Source: Acidobacteriota bacterium
GTDB taxonomy: Bacteria > Acidobacteriota > Terriglobia > Terriglobales > Acidobacteriaceae
Length of the DNA stretch: 64,000 nucleotides
Assembly (NCBI GenBank): GCA_021846985.1
Contig: JAJZVX010000002.1
Coordinates: forward strand, 186,001 to 250,000
Reading direction: 5' to 3'
Position numbers and translations under genes: made by a program. Below are positions 22,102-31,151 of the stretch, one piece after another; position 1 is the first letter of the stretch, and each line of letters begins with the position of its first letter. Below the pieces are notes generated by a model, which had not been told where the DNA came from, did not search any database, and saw only the letters and a list, made by a program, of their open reading frames with translations.

Positions 22102-22929
22102 ATGCTCGTGATTGCAGAAAAGATCAACGGAACCCGCAAGCTGGTCAACAAGGCAGTACTGGAACGCGATGTGGAGTTCATACAGAATCTGGCCCGCGCC
22201 CAGACCGAAGCCGGCGCGGACTACCTGGACATCAACGCAGGAACGCTGCCCGAACGGGAACCGGACGACGTCGTCTGGCTGGTGAACGTGGTGCAGGAGG
22301 TGGTAGACAAGCCCCTTTGCCTCGACAGCGCCAATCCCGAGGCGCTGCTGGCGGGTCTGGCCGTCACCATACAACCCCCCATCATCAACTCGATCAGCGG
22401 AGAGGAGAGCCGCTTGCAGGGTGTCCTGCCCGTGGTGGCCAAGCACGGCCTGAAGACGCTTGCCCTGCCTATCGACAGCAGCGGGATTCCCGAGACCAGC
22501 GAAGGACGCATGGCTGTGATCCGGCGCCTGTTCGAGGAAACACGCAAGGCCGGCGTGCCCGACGATCACATGTATGTCGATCCGCTGGTAATGTCGGTGG
22601 CCACGGCTCCCGATGCGTGCAACACCACGATTGCCACCATGCGCAAGATCAAGGAAGAATTCCCTGAAGCGCATCTGACCGGCGGGCTCAGCAATGTGTC
22701 CTTCGGACTGCCGGGACGCACGCTGATCAATCGCGCCTTTCTGACGCTGGCCATCAACGCAGGACTCGACTCGGCCATCATGGATCCGACGGATCGCGGA
22801 TTGATGGAGACTCTCTATGCCACCAACGCGGTTTTGGCGATCGATGCATTCTGCGGCGCCTACTCACGCGCATTCCGAAAGGGCATCATCGGCAACAAGC
22901 TTGCGGCCAAGCCTCCCGCCAAGGCCTGA
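22102..22929 (+). CDS. Methyltetrahydrofolate:corrinoid protein methyltransferase (AcsE/MeTr-like)
   Basis: 275 residues, close to the size of AcsE (MeTr). It is a pterin-binding TIM barrel with IAEKINGTRKLVNKAVLERD at the start, AGADYLDINAGTLPEREPDD, the conserved LCLDSANPEALLAGL, PIINSISGEESRL, YVDPLVMSVATAPDAC and LTGGLSNVSFGLPGRTLINRAFL, all hallmarks of methyl-THF:corrinoid/iron-sulfur protein methyltransferases. It moves the methyl group of methyl-THF to a corrinoid protein's cobalt. No corrinoid protein, CODH or acetyl-CoA synthase gene is in the window. It lies divergent from metVF and upstream of fhs. The start is the first ATG giving the conserved N-terminus; AAAGG is eleven bases upstream. 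Confidence 0.9.
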   Translation: MLVIAEKINGTRKLVNKAVLERDVEFIQNLARAQTEAGADYLDINAGTLPEREPDDVVWLVNVVQEVVDKPLCLDSANPEALLAGLAVTIQPPIINSISGEESRLQGVLPVVAKHGLKTLALPIDSSGIPETSEGRMAVIRRLFEETRKAGVPDDHMYVDPLVMSVATAPDACNTTIATMRKIKEEFPEAHLTGGLSNVSFGLPGRTLINRAFLTLAINAGLDSAIMDPTDRGLMETLYATNAVLAIDAFCGAYSRAFRKGIIGNKLAAKPPAKA

Positions 22930-22983
22930 GGTTGGCGTTTTGAGGCAGTGCAGGAAGTGCGCAACATCAAGCGCCAACCTGAG
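22926..22983. repeat. Inverted repeat after the methyltransferase gene
   Basis: AGGTTGGCG (22929-22937) pairs exactly with CGCCAACCT (22972-22980), and the pairing extends to CT/AG outside one mismatch. It begins within the stop codon. No T-run follows, so a terminator role is only possible. Confidence 0.5.
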
Positions 22984-23438
22984 CTTAAAGGGGTCGCCGA
23001 GACGCAGCGTATGCGGAGGAGGCGGCCTTTCCCGCGTATAGATTCCACGCATTGGAACTTAGACTGGAATGAACGGAAACAAATTGTCTCGTCTGACAAA
23101 ACATGCTCATTGCGTCGCAAAGATTCTATTCAAACACGGCGTTAGGTGCAGCCGGCGCGTGTTGAGATGTGGGATAATGGGTGCAGTTTTCGCCGTGAAT
23201 TTATCGAGAGTCTACTTGGGCTGCTCGCCGGCAGTGCGCTTGAAAAGTAATTCGCCTTCGTGGCGGGCGCGGCTGCCGCAGAAAGTGAACCTGAATCGAT
23301 CTGTTATGCAAGTTAAGAACAACCCCTGAACGCCGATTGGCCATGGATAGGCGCTGCGGGATTTCCCTGGCATAAGTTGCTGCATTACAGGGAAGTTGCA
23401 ATCGCACTTTAGTACATGGGGATGCACGGGAGGAAAGA
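22930..23438. other. Intergenic region upstream of fhs
   Basis: 509 bases. The left end holds the inverted repeat at 22926-22983. Bases 23040-23340 are clearly more AT-rich than the flanks and include a -10-like GATAAT in GTGGGATAATGGG near 23172. I see no protein-coding pattern and no known riboswitch core. The last bases carry GGGAGG before the fhs ATG. Confidence 0.55.
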
Positions 23439-25118
23439 ATGGAGTTCAAGAGCGACATTGAAATTGCACAAAACACGAAAATGCTTCCTATCGCCGAGAT
23501 AGCCAAATCCATAGGCATAGAGCAGGACGATATTGAGTTATACGGCAAATACAAGGCAAAAATCGACTCTAACTTATACGAGGCACTCAAGGAGAGGCCG
23601 GATGGGAGACTGATCCTGGTGACGGCGATTACGCCGACACCGGCGGGTGAAGGAAAGACGACGACCTCAGTAGGGCTGGGCGATGCCCTGCACAGGCTGG
23701 GGAAGAAGGTAATGATCGCGCTGCGCGAGCCGTCGCTGGGTCCGGTTTTCGGCGTGAAGGGAGGGGCCGCGGGCGGCGGATACGCGCAGGTGGTTCCGAT
23801 GGAAGACATCAACCTCCACTTCACGGGGGACTTTCATGCCATTGGCGCCGCGAACAATCTGCTGGCGGCCATGCTCGACAACCATATTTACCACGGCAAC
23901 GCGCTCGGTATTGACACGCGCAAGATCACGTGGAAGCGCTGCATGGATATGAACGACCGCCAGCTCCGATTTGTGGTGGACGGATTGAACGGCAAGGCGA
24001 ACGGCGTGCCGCGCGAGGACGGCTTCGACATTACCGTGGCTTCTGAGATCATGGCCATTCTCTGCCTTTCGCGAAGCCTGGAGGACCTCAAGGCGCGCAT
24101 CAGAAGGATCATTGTTGGCTATACGCGCGAGGACAAGCCGGTGACGGCAGGCGAACTCAAGGCCGAGGGCGCTATGACGGCGCTGCTGAAGGATGCCCTG
24201 AAACCAAACCTGGTGCAAACGCTGGAACATACACCGGCTTTCATTCACGGCGGGCCGTTTGCCAACATTGCGCACGGTTGTAACAGCGTGATGGCCACAA
24301 CGACGGCCTTGAAGCTGGCCGATTATCTGGTGACGGAGGCGGGATTCGGCGCGGACCTGGGCGCGGAGAAGTTTATCGACATCAAATGCCGTGTAGCGGG
24401 CATCCAGCCTTCGGCCGTGGTGATTGTGGCCACGGTGCGCGCACTCAAGATGCACGGCGGCATGCAGAAGAAAGATCTACAAACAGAGGATCTTGCCGCG
24501 CTCGAAAAGGGTCTGCCAAACCTGCTGAAGCACATCGAGAACATCACCGTGAAGTTCGGCCTTCCTGCCGTGGTGGCCATCAACCGCTTCCCCACCGACA
24601 CGCAAGCGGAGATGCAGCTGATTGAAAGCAAGTGCAGGGAATTCGGCGCCAACGTCGCGGTCTCCGAGGTTTGGGCCAAAGGCGGCGAGGGCGGACTGGA
24701 ACTCGCCCGCGAGGTGGTCCGGCTCGCGGAGACTGAGCGCGGCAAATTTCATCTGCTTTATGACGCCAATCTGCCCATCAAGGCAAAGGTCGAGACGATT
24801 GTGCGTGAAGTATACGGCGGCGACGGTGTGGACTTTGCGCCTGCGGCGCAAAAACAGATGGAGAGGCTGGAGGAATTGGGGTTTGGCAATCTGCCCATCT
24901 GCATGGCGAAGACGCAATACTCGCTCACGGATGACCCACTCAAACTGGGTAGGCCGGAGGGCTTCCGCGTGACGGTGAGAAACCTGAAGGTGTCGGCCGG
25001 AGCAGGCTTTATTGTGGCGCTTACCGGGGAGATCATGACCATGCCGGGATTGCCGAAGACGCCCAGCGCGGAAAGAATCGACGTAGATGCGTCTGGCAGG
25101 ATCTCGGGACTATTCTAG
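23439..25118 (+). CDS. fhs: Formate-tetrahydrofolate ligase
   Basis: 559 residues, the usual monomer size. It catalyses ATP + formate + THF to 10-formyl-THF, the entry step of the methyl branch of the Wood-Ljungdahl pathway and a common folate route. The P-loop-like [15 protein letters not shown] is at about 65-79, followed by [21 protein letters not shown] with the conserved Gly-rich loop, [48 protein letters not shown] and, near the end, [25 protein letters not shown] lies six bases before the ATG. The first 55 codons use more A/T-ending and rare codons (ATA, TTA, AAA) than the rest of the gene, which is unusual beside its neighbours. Its position next to metVF and MeTr suggests a shared one-carbon role. 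Confidence 0.97.
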   Translation: MEFKSDIEIAQNTKMLPIAEIAKSIGIEQDDIELYGKYKAKIDSNLYEALKERPDGRLILVTAITPTPAGEGKTTTSVGLGDALHRLGKKVMIALREPSLGPVFGVKGGAAGGGYAQVVPMEDINLHFTGDFHAIGAANNLLAAMLDNHIYHGNALGIDTRKITWKRCMDMNDRQLRFVVDGLNGKANGVPREDGFDITVASEIMAILCLSRSLEDLKARIRRIIVGYTREDKPVTAGELKAEGAMTALLKDALKPNLVQTLEHTPAFIHGGPFANIAHGCNSVMATTTALKLADYLVTEAGFGADLGAEKFIDIKCRVAGIQPSAVVIVATVRALKMHGGMQKKDLQTEDLAALEKGLPNLLKHIENITVKFGLPAVVAINRFPTDTQAEMQLIESKCREFGANVAVSEVWAKGGEGGLELAREVVRLAETERGKFHLLYDANLPIKAKVETIVREVYGGDGVDFAPAAQKQMERLEELGFGNLPICMAKTQYSLTDDPLKLGRPEGFRVTVRNLKVSAGAGFIVALTGEIMTMPGLPKTPSAERIDVDASGRISGLF

Positions 25119-25730
25119 TGCGCGCCGCGCTGGTGGTGAGCAGAAGGCGACCGGCGCGCAACATTTTCGCAGGTACAAAGCCGCGCCGTCTCGCGCGAGA
25201 GAAGAGCTGCATGTGAGCCAGGCATGCCCGGGATGCTGGCACAGCAGAGCGCTGCCATGCCGCTCATTCCCAAGCGGGGTTTGAATGCGTGTCGCCGTTT
25301 GTTTTTCGCAAGAGGCTGAAGGGAAAGGGGAGAAAATCCTGGTGTTTCGGCCCGCATCGCTTCGCTCCTTCACGTGATCCTGCTTCAAGCCTTTTCTCCT
25401 GGCCATGGGCTGCCTCGGAACGCCATCCCTGACGGCGGCCCGGTTTTCTTCAGGAACTGTGACCGCTGGACAACGGTCATTCTGGAATGCAATGATGAGC
25501 TCGTAATGGGTTAGTGAACTCCCGCGCTTCCCCTCCCGCCGGGCCGGCCAGTCCACAGCAAGCTGCCGAGTCAATGGCCATGTAATTCCTCGCCGGAGTC
25601 CGCTGAGCCAGCACGCCATCTTCCAGCCTACGCCGACGGCACGCAGAAGGCGCCAAGCCGGCGTTCTTCTGCATTGGGTAGGGCGGTGGCCAATACACAC
25701 CACGCAAACTGCAAGGTAAGAGGAGTGACT
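25119..25730. other. Intergenic region with no recognisable gene
   Basis: 612 bases between fhs and the beta-propeller gene. Open frames on the reverse strand have atypical, low-conservation-looking composition and no ribosome site, and I do not accept them. The only structure I noted is a 6-bp inverted repeat, TGACCG (25460-25465) with CGGTCA (25474-25479). It may contain a decayed gene that I cannot identify. Confidence 0.5.
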
Positions 25731-26660
25731 ATGCAGACAGGAAACGGCGAGTGGACCTACCGGATTGTGCCGGAGTGGGGGCAACTGCCAGAGGGCGCCT
25801 CGTTCGGAGGAACTCACGGAGGAATTGCCACCGACAAAGCTGGTCATGTGTATGTGAGTACGCAGAGCGAGACGGGAATTCTGGTCTACAGACCTGACGG
25901 CAAACTCCTGAAGACCATTGCCCACGAATTCCCCGAGGTGCATTCGATGGTTCACGCCGAGGAGAATGGCGAGGAGTATTTCTACACCACGGTGCAGAAA
26001 GGAACAGAAAGGGAGAACTGGCTGTTCGTCAAAATGAAGACGGACGGCACGGTTGTACAAAAAATCACCGCGCCGCCGGAAGCTGGATTCAAGCAGCCGA
26101 ACGAATGGCGTCTGACAGCGGCAGTGCCGGGTCCGGACGGGTCGATCTTTATTGCCAACGGATATGGAGATTGCCGTTTTTTCCGCTTCGATACAAATGG
26201 CAACTACCGGGCTGGCTACGGTGGCAAAGGCCAAGACGAGGGCCTGTGCAACTGCAACCACGGCATGACCGTGGACACACGCTATGACCAGCCGCTCATG
26301 CTGGTGTGCGACCGCGAAAACCGGCGGCTCTGCCACTTCGATTTCGACGGCAAATTTGTGCGCACGGTGACCCAGCACATGCGGCGTCCCTGCCAGATCA
26401 GCTTCCACGGCGATTATGCCGTGATCTCTGAACTGGAAGGGCGGGTGACGATCCTCGACCGGGACAATGTGCCCGTCGCGTTTCTTGGCGACAACCCGCA
26501 GAGGGCGCAATGGGCCAACTACACATTGCAACCGCACGATGTAACCCCCGCGGCCTTCAGCGCTGCGCATGGCGTCTGCATTGACCGCCAGGCAAACATC
26601 TATATCTCCGATTGGAACCAGACCGGGCGGATCACAAAGCTGGAGCGGGTCGCCCTATAG
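25731..26660 (+). CDS. Cytoplasmic NHL-type six-bladed beta-propeller protein
   Basis: 309 residues; the ATG at 25731 has AGGAG six bases upstream. There is no signal peptide. NHL-type blades recur: GGIATDKAGHVYVSTQSETG, AVPGPDGSIFIANGYGDCRFFRFD, GMTVDTRYDQPLMLVCDRENRRLCHFD and GVCIDRQANIYISDWNQTGRI. Two cysteine-containing stretches (GYGDCRFF, GLCNCNHG) are notable. The pattern resembles the lyase-like domain of peptidyl-hydroxyglycine amidating lyases, but I cannot confirm metal ligands or activity. It follows fhs after 612 bases and is probably transcribed separately. Confidence 0.75.
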   Translation: MQTGNGEWTYRIVPEWGQLPEGASFGGTHGGIATDKAGHVYVSTQSETGILVYRPDGKLLKTIAHEFPEVHSMVHAEENGEEYFYTTVQKGTERENWLFVKMKTDGTVVQKITAPPEAGFKQPNEWRLTAAVPGPDGSIFIANGYGDCRFFRFDTNGNYRAGYGGKGQDEGLCNCNHGMTVDTRYDQPLMLVCDRENRRLCHFDFDGKFVRTVTQHMRRPCQISFHGDYAVISELEGRVTILDRDNVPVAFLGDNPQRAQWANYTLQPHDVTPAAFSAAHGVCIDRQANIYISDWNQTGRITKLERVAL

Positions 26661-26693
26661 GAACTGGAGCAAGGGAGAAAGGGAGCGCGGCGT

Positions 26694-27581
26694 CTAGCGG
26701 TAGACCTCGGGGATAAAGTTCTGCTCCTGAATGGGCGGCCGCACATACTTGGACTTTTTGATCGACGGCAGAGGAACGGGCTCTGGCGTCAGGTCGCGGT
26801 AGTCGAATTGCGACAGCAGGTGGCGAATCACGTTGAGGCGTGCGCACTTCTTGTTTTCCGCATTGACCACATGCCACGGCGACTGCTTTGTATCGGTGAT
26901 GGCGAACATCTCGTCCTTGGCGCGGGAGTAATCGGCCCAATGCCGGCGCGATTCGATGTCCATGGGGCTGAGCTTCCAGCGCTTGGTCACGTTGTTCATG
27001 CGCTCCTGGAAGCGTCGCTCCTGCTCTTCGTCGCTCACTGAAAACCAGTATTTGATGAGTCGAATGCCGGAGCGGATGAGCATGCGCTCGAACTCCGGAC
27101 AACTCTGCATGAACTCGAGATACTGCGCTTCGGTGCAGAAGCCCATGACGCGCTCTACGCCGGCGCGGTTATACCAACTGCGGTCAAAAAACGCCATCTC
27201 TCCAGCCGCCGGCAGGTGCGCTACATAGCGCTGAAAGTACCACTGTGTCTTCTCTCGTTCCGTGGGCGTGCCCAGCGCCACCACCCGGCAGACGCGTGGA
27301 TTGAGAGACTCGGTGATGCGCTTGATGGCGCCGCCCTTGCCTGCCGCGTCGCGGCCTTCAAACAGCGCCACAACACGCAGTCTTTCGTGACGAACCCACT
27401 CTTGCAGCTTCACTAGTTCAATCTGCAGGCGCCGCAGTTCCTGATCGTAGCTAAAATCTTTGCCCAGCCGCATAGATTTTTTGCCGCCGCCATTGGATCC
27501 ATCTGCGGCGCTTGCGGAACTGTTTGCCGGAGAATTGCCTTTCTCCGTCGTTGATCCTCCCTGCTTGCTTGTATCCTTCAT
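26694..27581 (-). CDS. ppk2: Polyphosphate kinase 2
   Basis: 295 residues. The ATG at 27581 has GGAGG seven bases upstream; the in-frame start further out lacks one. PPK2 enzymes transfer phosphate between polyphosphate and nucleotides. The Walker A motif is in VVALFEGRDAAGKGGAIKRI (about 80-99), with PRVCRVVALGTPTEREKTQWYFQRY, then FFDRSWYNRAGVERVMGF and a lid segment SDEEQERRFQERMNNVTKRWKLSPMD. This corresponds to the one-domain class I type, which normally makes NTP or NDP from polyphosphate. The first 40 residues are Ser/Gly/Asn-rich and probably disordered. It is divergent from the methyltransferase at 27862. Confidence 0.93.
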   Translation of the reverse strand: MKDTSKQGGSTTEKGNSPANSSASAADGSNGGGKKSMRLGKDFSYDQELRRLQIELVKLQEWVRHERLRVVALFEGRDAAGKGGAIKRITESLNPRVCRVVALGTPTEREKTQWYFQRYVAHLPAAGEMAFFDRSWYNRAGVERVMGFCTEAQYLEFMQSCPEFERMLIRSGIRLIKYWFSVSDEEQERRFQERMNNVTKRWKLSPMDIESRRHWADYSRAKDEMFAITDTKQSPWHVVNAENKKCARLNVIRHLLSQFDYRDLTPEPVPLPSIKKSKYVRPPIQEQNFIPEVYR

Positions 27582-27715
27582 CAGTCTGCCTCCCGCGTCC
27601 GGGCGCTCTCGCACACCCTCTCGCGTTGCGCGTTGACTCGCAACGATTCTCTGATTTGTTTATCGGCCAAAAGGAGAAAGGCGCGAATTGTCACGCCCCA
27701 ACGGTCCTCTCCTTT

Positions 27716-27731
27716 GGACTCCGCGGAGTCC
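27716..27731. repeat. Perfect 16-bp palindrome between ppk2 and a methyltransferase gene
   Basis: GGACTCCGCGGAGTCC is a perfect palindrome; pairing continues outward as CTTT/AAAG with one extra C. It lies about 135 bases upstream of each divergent gene, so it may be an operator or a hairpin. Confidence 0.5.
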
Positions 27732-27861
27732 CAAAGAGCACTGCTTGATTCTGAAAACGGAAGCCGATGCTAAGATAAAATAACTCGGAGTGTGCGGCGC
27801 TCGGGCAGGAAGCCTCGGTGCGCCGCCGCTTACGGATTGCGGAGTTGAAGGAGTAACGAAA

Positions 27862-28680
27862 TTGGCAAGAATGCAAATGCCCCGCAATCTGGAGAGCGTG
27901 CTCGATGAGGCATGGCGGACGGCGCGCCATGTTCCGGGGTTCCTCTTGGAGCACGAAGCCCGGCTGCTGGGTACGATTGCCGCCTGCACGCCGGCTGCGG
28001 GAGTCATTGTCGAAATTGGCAGTTTCAAGGGCAAATCGACCGTGATGCTGGGCAAGGTGGCCGCGCATTACGGCCTGGGACCGGTTGTGGCTATCGACCC
28101 GCATAACTTTAACTCCCCCGAGTTACAAGGGTTCAGGACCGATCCGGCGTCTTCCTCGTTTACGGAGTTTCTGAAGAACATCGAGTTGGCAGGGGTTTCC
28201 GGGCAGATAGAGGCGCACCGAGCCTATGCGCGCGATGTTGCCCGAACATGGAACCGGCCCATCCGGTTTCTATGGATTGATGGCGATCATAGTTACGCGG
28301 GAGCCAAAGAGGACTTCGATAAATTCTTCCCATTTGTCAATCCTCTCGGCGTGGTTGCCCTGCACGACTCGCTACATGCGTTTTCAGGTCCCATTCGCGT
28401 GTTTGTTGAAGACATGCTGCGTTCGGAACGGTTTGGCGCGGCGGGTTTTGTCCACTCCATTGCCTGGTCGCAATTCCGTCCCGAGGACGGCAGCCGCTTT
28501 GCGCAGCCGCGAGCCCAGCTGGAGCGAGTTGCGGCACCGCTCATTTCGCTTGTCAGGGATGACAGGAAATTGCGCGGCCTGCAGAAGATCCGGTACAAAC
28601 TGCTCCGCGCCCGCGTTCCGCGCCGGCCATTGAGTCCGGATGAATGGACGGAACTGCTGGATGCCCCCCCGGAAGAGTGA
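27862..28680 (+). CDS. Class I SAM-dependent methyltransferase (Methyltransf_24 type)
   Basis: 272 residues from the TTG at 27862, chosen because AAGGAG lies eight bases upstream; the next ATG (27871) is 17 bases away from it. The SAM-binding motif I is VIVEIGSFKGKSTVMLGKVA, followed by PVVAIDPHNF (the acidic residue that binds ribose) and FLWIDGDHSYAGAKEDFDKFFPFV with a catalytic-type Asp/His pair. This is the pattern of Methyltransf_24 enzymes, often O-methyltransferases of sugars or polyketides. The substrate is unknown. It converges with tex and is divergent from ppk2. Confidence 0.82.
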   Translation: MARMQMPRNLESVLDEAWRTARHVPGFLLEHEARLLGTIAACTPAAGVIVEIGSFKGKSTVMLGKVAAHYGLGPVVAIDPHNFNSPELQGFRTDPASSSFTEFLKNIELAGVSGQIEAHRAYARDVARTWNRPIRFLWIDGDHSYAGAKEDFDKFFPFVNPLGVVALHDSLHAFSGPIRVFVEDMLRSERFGAAGFVHSIAWSQFRPEDGSRFAQPRAQLERVAAPLISLVRDDRKLRGLQKIRYKLLRARVPRRPLSPDEWTELLDAPPEE

Positions 28681-28721
28681 CCGCCGCGGCTGGTGCGCGT
28701 CGCTCTGCGGACCGGTCGGAG

Positions 28722-30986
28722 TTATCTTCCTGCCCATTTCATCGAGAGCGCAGCCAGTTTCTCGTTCATGCTGAGCGGTTGTGCGGGCGCAGGCGCTCCG
28801 TTGCGCGACCGGGGACGTGTCGGCGGCGCGGAAAGCGCCTTGATGGAGAGTGCAATCCTCTTTGCTTTCGCATCCACGCTCAGTACTTTCACTTTGACGA
28901 TCTGGCCGGTCTTCACCGCCTCCGCTGGCTCCTTGATGAAGCGATGGGATAACTCGCTAACGTGCACCAGGCCGTCCTGATGCACGCCGATATCCACGAA
29001 GGCGCCAAACTTGGTCACGTTGGTAACTATGCCTTCCAGTGTCATGCCGGGCTGCACGTCGGAGATCTCGTGCACCGCGTCATCAAAACTCGGCGCAACG
29101 AATGTGTCGCGCGGGTCGCGCCCCGGCTTGCGCAGCTCGGCAAGAATGTCGGTGACCGTGTAAGCGCCCGCGGAGAGTTGCGCCGGGTTCACCTTTTCCA
29201 GGAGCTGCGGCTGCTGGATAATCTGCTCCACCGATGCGTTCAGCAGGCCGGCAATCTGCTCCACGACCGCATAGGATTCCGGATGCACGGCCGTCATGTC
29301 GAGCGGGTTGTCGCCGTTGCGAATGCGCAGGAAGCCAGCCGCCTGCTCGTAGGTCTTCGGCCCTATGCCCGGAACCTGGAGCACCTGAGCGCGCGAACGG
29401 AAGCCGCCTTTCTCGTTGCGATAGCTCACGATGTTCAGCGCCGTGCGCTCGTTGATGCCGGCTACAAAACGCAGCAGCGTCCATGAGGAAGTGTTGAGGT
29501 CCACGCCCACTTTGTTCACACAGCTCTCGATGACGGATTCGAGCGACTGTTGGAGCTGGCGCTGATCAACATCGTGTTGATACTGGCCGACGCCGATGGA
29601 TTTGGGATCGACCTTGACCAGTTCGGAGAGCGGATCCTGCAGGCGGCGCGCAATGGAGATGGCGCCGCGCACGGTCAGGTCGAGATCTGGAAACTCCTGC
29701 CGTGCAACCGCGGAGGCGGAGTAGACGCTGGCGCCCGCTTCGCTGACTGTGACCGAGAAGATGTTCGCAATGCCTTTTGCTCGCAGGAACCCGCGGACAA
29801 AGGCATCCGTCTCGCGCGATGCGGTGCCGTTGCCAATGGCGATGGCACGCACGCAATGCCTGCGCAGCAGATCTTCAAGCTTGTGCCACGCCTCGTCGTT
29901 GCCGTGCTTCGTGGTGTGCAGATAGAGCACGTCATGGGCCAGTAGTTTGCCGGTCTCATCCACAACCGCCACTTTGCAGCCGGTGCGAAGGCCCGGGTCG
30001 ATGCCCAGAACAGAGATTGGACCTGCCGGTGGCGCCAGCAGAAGATTGTAGAGATTGTCGCGGAAGACCTTGATGGCTTCGCTGTCGGAGGTGCGCTTGA
30101 GATCAAGGCGAATCTCGCCCTGGATGGAGCTGTTGAGCAGACGCTTCCACGCGTCGTCGATGGCCAGCTCGAGCTGCGGCGTCCAGTCGCCCTGCTGGTG
30201 CAGCACATGGCGCCGCACAACCGCAAGGGCGCGCTCCGTCTCCACTTCGATAAGGAAGTAAAGCACATTCTCGCTTTCGCCGCGGCGGATGGCCAGCATG
30301 CGGTGCGAGGGGATGGTCTTCACCGGTTCGCTGTACTCGTAGTACATCTTGAACTTTTTCTGCTCGTCCACCGCATCGGTCACTTTACGGCTCGCCACCA
30401 CGCCCTCGTCTAATACAAGCTGCCGCAGCGCCTTGCGCACAGCGGCATCCTCGCTGATCCACTCGGCAACAATGTGGCGCGCGCCTTCGAGCGCTTCACC
30501 GGCCGAGGCCACGCCCAGTTCCGCGTGGACAAACATGGCCGCGAATTCCGCAAGCGGCAGCTCGGCGCCCTGCTGCGCCCACAGATATTGCGCCAGCGGT
30601 TCCAGCCCTTTTTCGCGCGCGATGGTGGCCTTGGTGCGGCGCTTGGGCTTGTAAGGCAGGTAGAGGTCTTCGAGCTCGCTTTTGTCGAGTGTGGCTTCGA
30701 TGCGGGCCTTCAACTCTTCGCTGAGCTCGCCCTGCCCGGCAATCGAGGCCAGGATGGTCTCGCGGCGGTCAAGCAGTTCGCGAAAGTAGGCCAGCTTCTC
30801 TTCGAGGGAACGAATCTGCACTTCATCCAGGTTGCCGGTGGTCTCCTTGCGATAGCGCGCGATAAAGGGCACGGTCCCGCCGTCATCGAGCAGTTCGATG
30901 GCGGCTACCACGCCGCGCATGGGAAGATTCAGCGATTGGGCAATATGAAGAACAATTCCAGGAGTAAGATTTTTAGTTTCCTTCAT
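28722..30986 (-). CDS. tex: Transcription accessory protein Tex
   Basis: 754 residues, typical for Tex. Tex-type proteins bind nucleic acids and are associated with transcription. The N-terminal helical domain has VPFIARYRKETTGNLDEVQIR; the YqgF-like nuclease-fold part begins ISVLGIDPGLRTGCKVAVVDETGKL; the helix-hairpin-helix region has GIGPKTYEQAAGFLRI; and the C-terminal S1 RNA-binding domain runs from PGMTLEGIVTNVTKFGAFVDIGVHQDGLVHVSEL. AGGA lies five bases before the ATG. The C-terminus after S1 is Pro/Arg-rich. It is transcribed toward the methyltransferase gene, leaving 41 bases between them. Confidence 0.96.
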   Translation of the reverse strand: MKETKNLTPGIVLHIAQSLNLPMRGVVAAIELLDDGGTVPFIARYRKETTGNLDEVQIRSLEEKLAYFRELLDRRETILASIAGQGELSEELKARIEATLDKSELEDLYLPYKPKRRTKATIAREKGLEPLAQYLWAQQGAELPLAEFAAMFVHAELGVASAGEALEGARHIVAEWISEDAAVRKALRQLVLDEGVVASRKVTDAVDEQKKFKMYYEYSEPVKTIPSHRMLAIRRGESENVLYFLIEVETERALAVVRRHVLHQQGDWTPQLELAIDDAWKRLLNSSIQGEIRLDLKRTSDSEAIKVFRDNLYNLLLAPPAGPISVLGIDPGLRTGCKVAVVDETGKLLAHDVLYLHTTKHGNDEAWHKLEDLLRRHCVRAIAIGNGTASRETDAFVRGFLRAKGIANIFSVTVSEAGASVYSASAVARQEFPDLDLTVRGAISIARRLQDPLSELVKVDPKSIGVGQYQHDVDQRQLQQSLESVIESCVNKVGVDLNTSSWTLLRFVAGINERTALNIVSYRNEKGGFRSRAQVLQVPGIGPKTYEQAAGFLRIRNGDNPLDMTAVHPESYAVVEQIAGLLNASVEQIIQQPQLLEKVNPAQLSAGAYTVTDILAELRKPGRDPRDTFVAPSFDDAVHEISDVQPGMTLEGIVTNVTKFGAFVDIGVHQDGLVHVSELSHRFIKEPAEAVKTGQIVKVKVLSVDAKAKRIALSIKALSAPPTRPRSRNGAPAPAQPLSMNEKLAALSMKWAGR

Positions 30987-31084
30987 GACGGTCCTTGATC
31001 ATGCTACACGGAGCCGCTGAGGAAAAGTGGAACCTGTGACTGTTGAAAACGCGGCAGGTGGACGAGACAGCCAGCACAGAAGAA

Positions 31085-31129
31085 GCGCCTCAAGCCTTCC
31101 ACAGAAGGGAAGTGGAAAGCTCAAGGCGC
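31085..31129 (-). terminator. Strong hairpin after the fucosidase gene
   Basis: On the reverse strand GCGCCT..AGC.TTCCAC pairs with GTGGAA.GCT..AGGCGC around a nine-base loop, with a few mismatches. TTCTTCT follows, a weak T-rich tail. It lies 23 bases past the stop codon at 31152 and probably ends the fucose operon transcript. Confidence 0.6.
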
Positions 31130-31151
31130 AGGGCCGTGTGCTGTAAGCAGC

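Noticed and set aside
25110-26570. A 486-codon reverse frame across the gene-free region and the NHL gene
   Set aside because: It runs antisense through the clear NHL propeller gene and has no ribosome site or domain.
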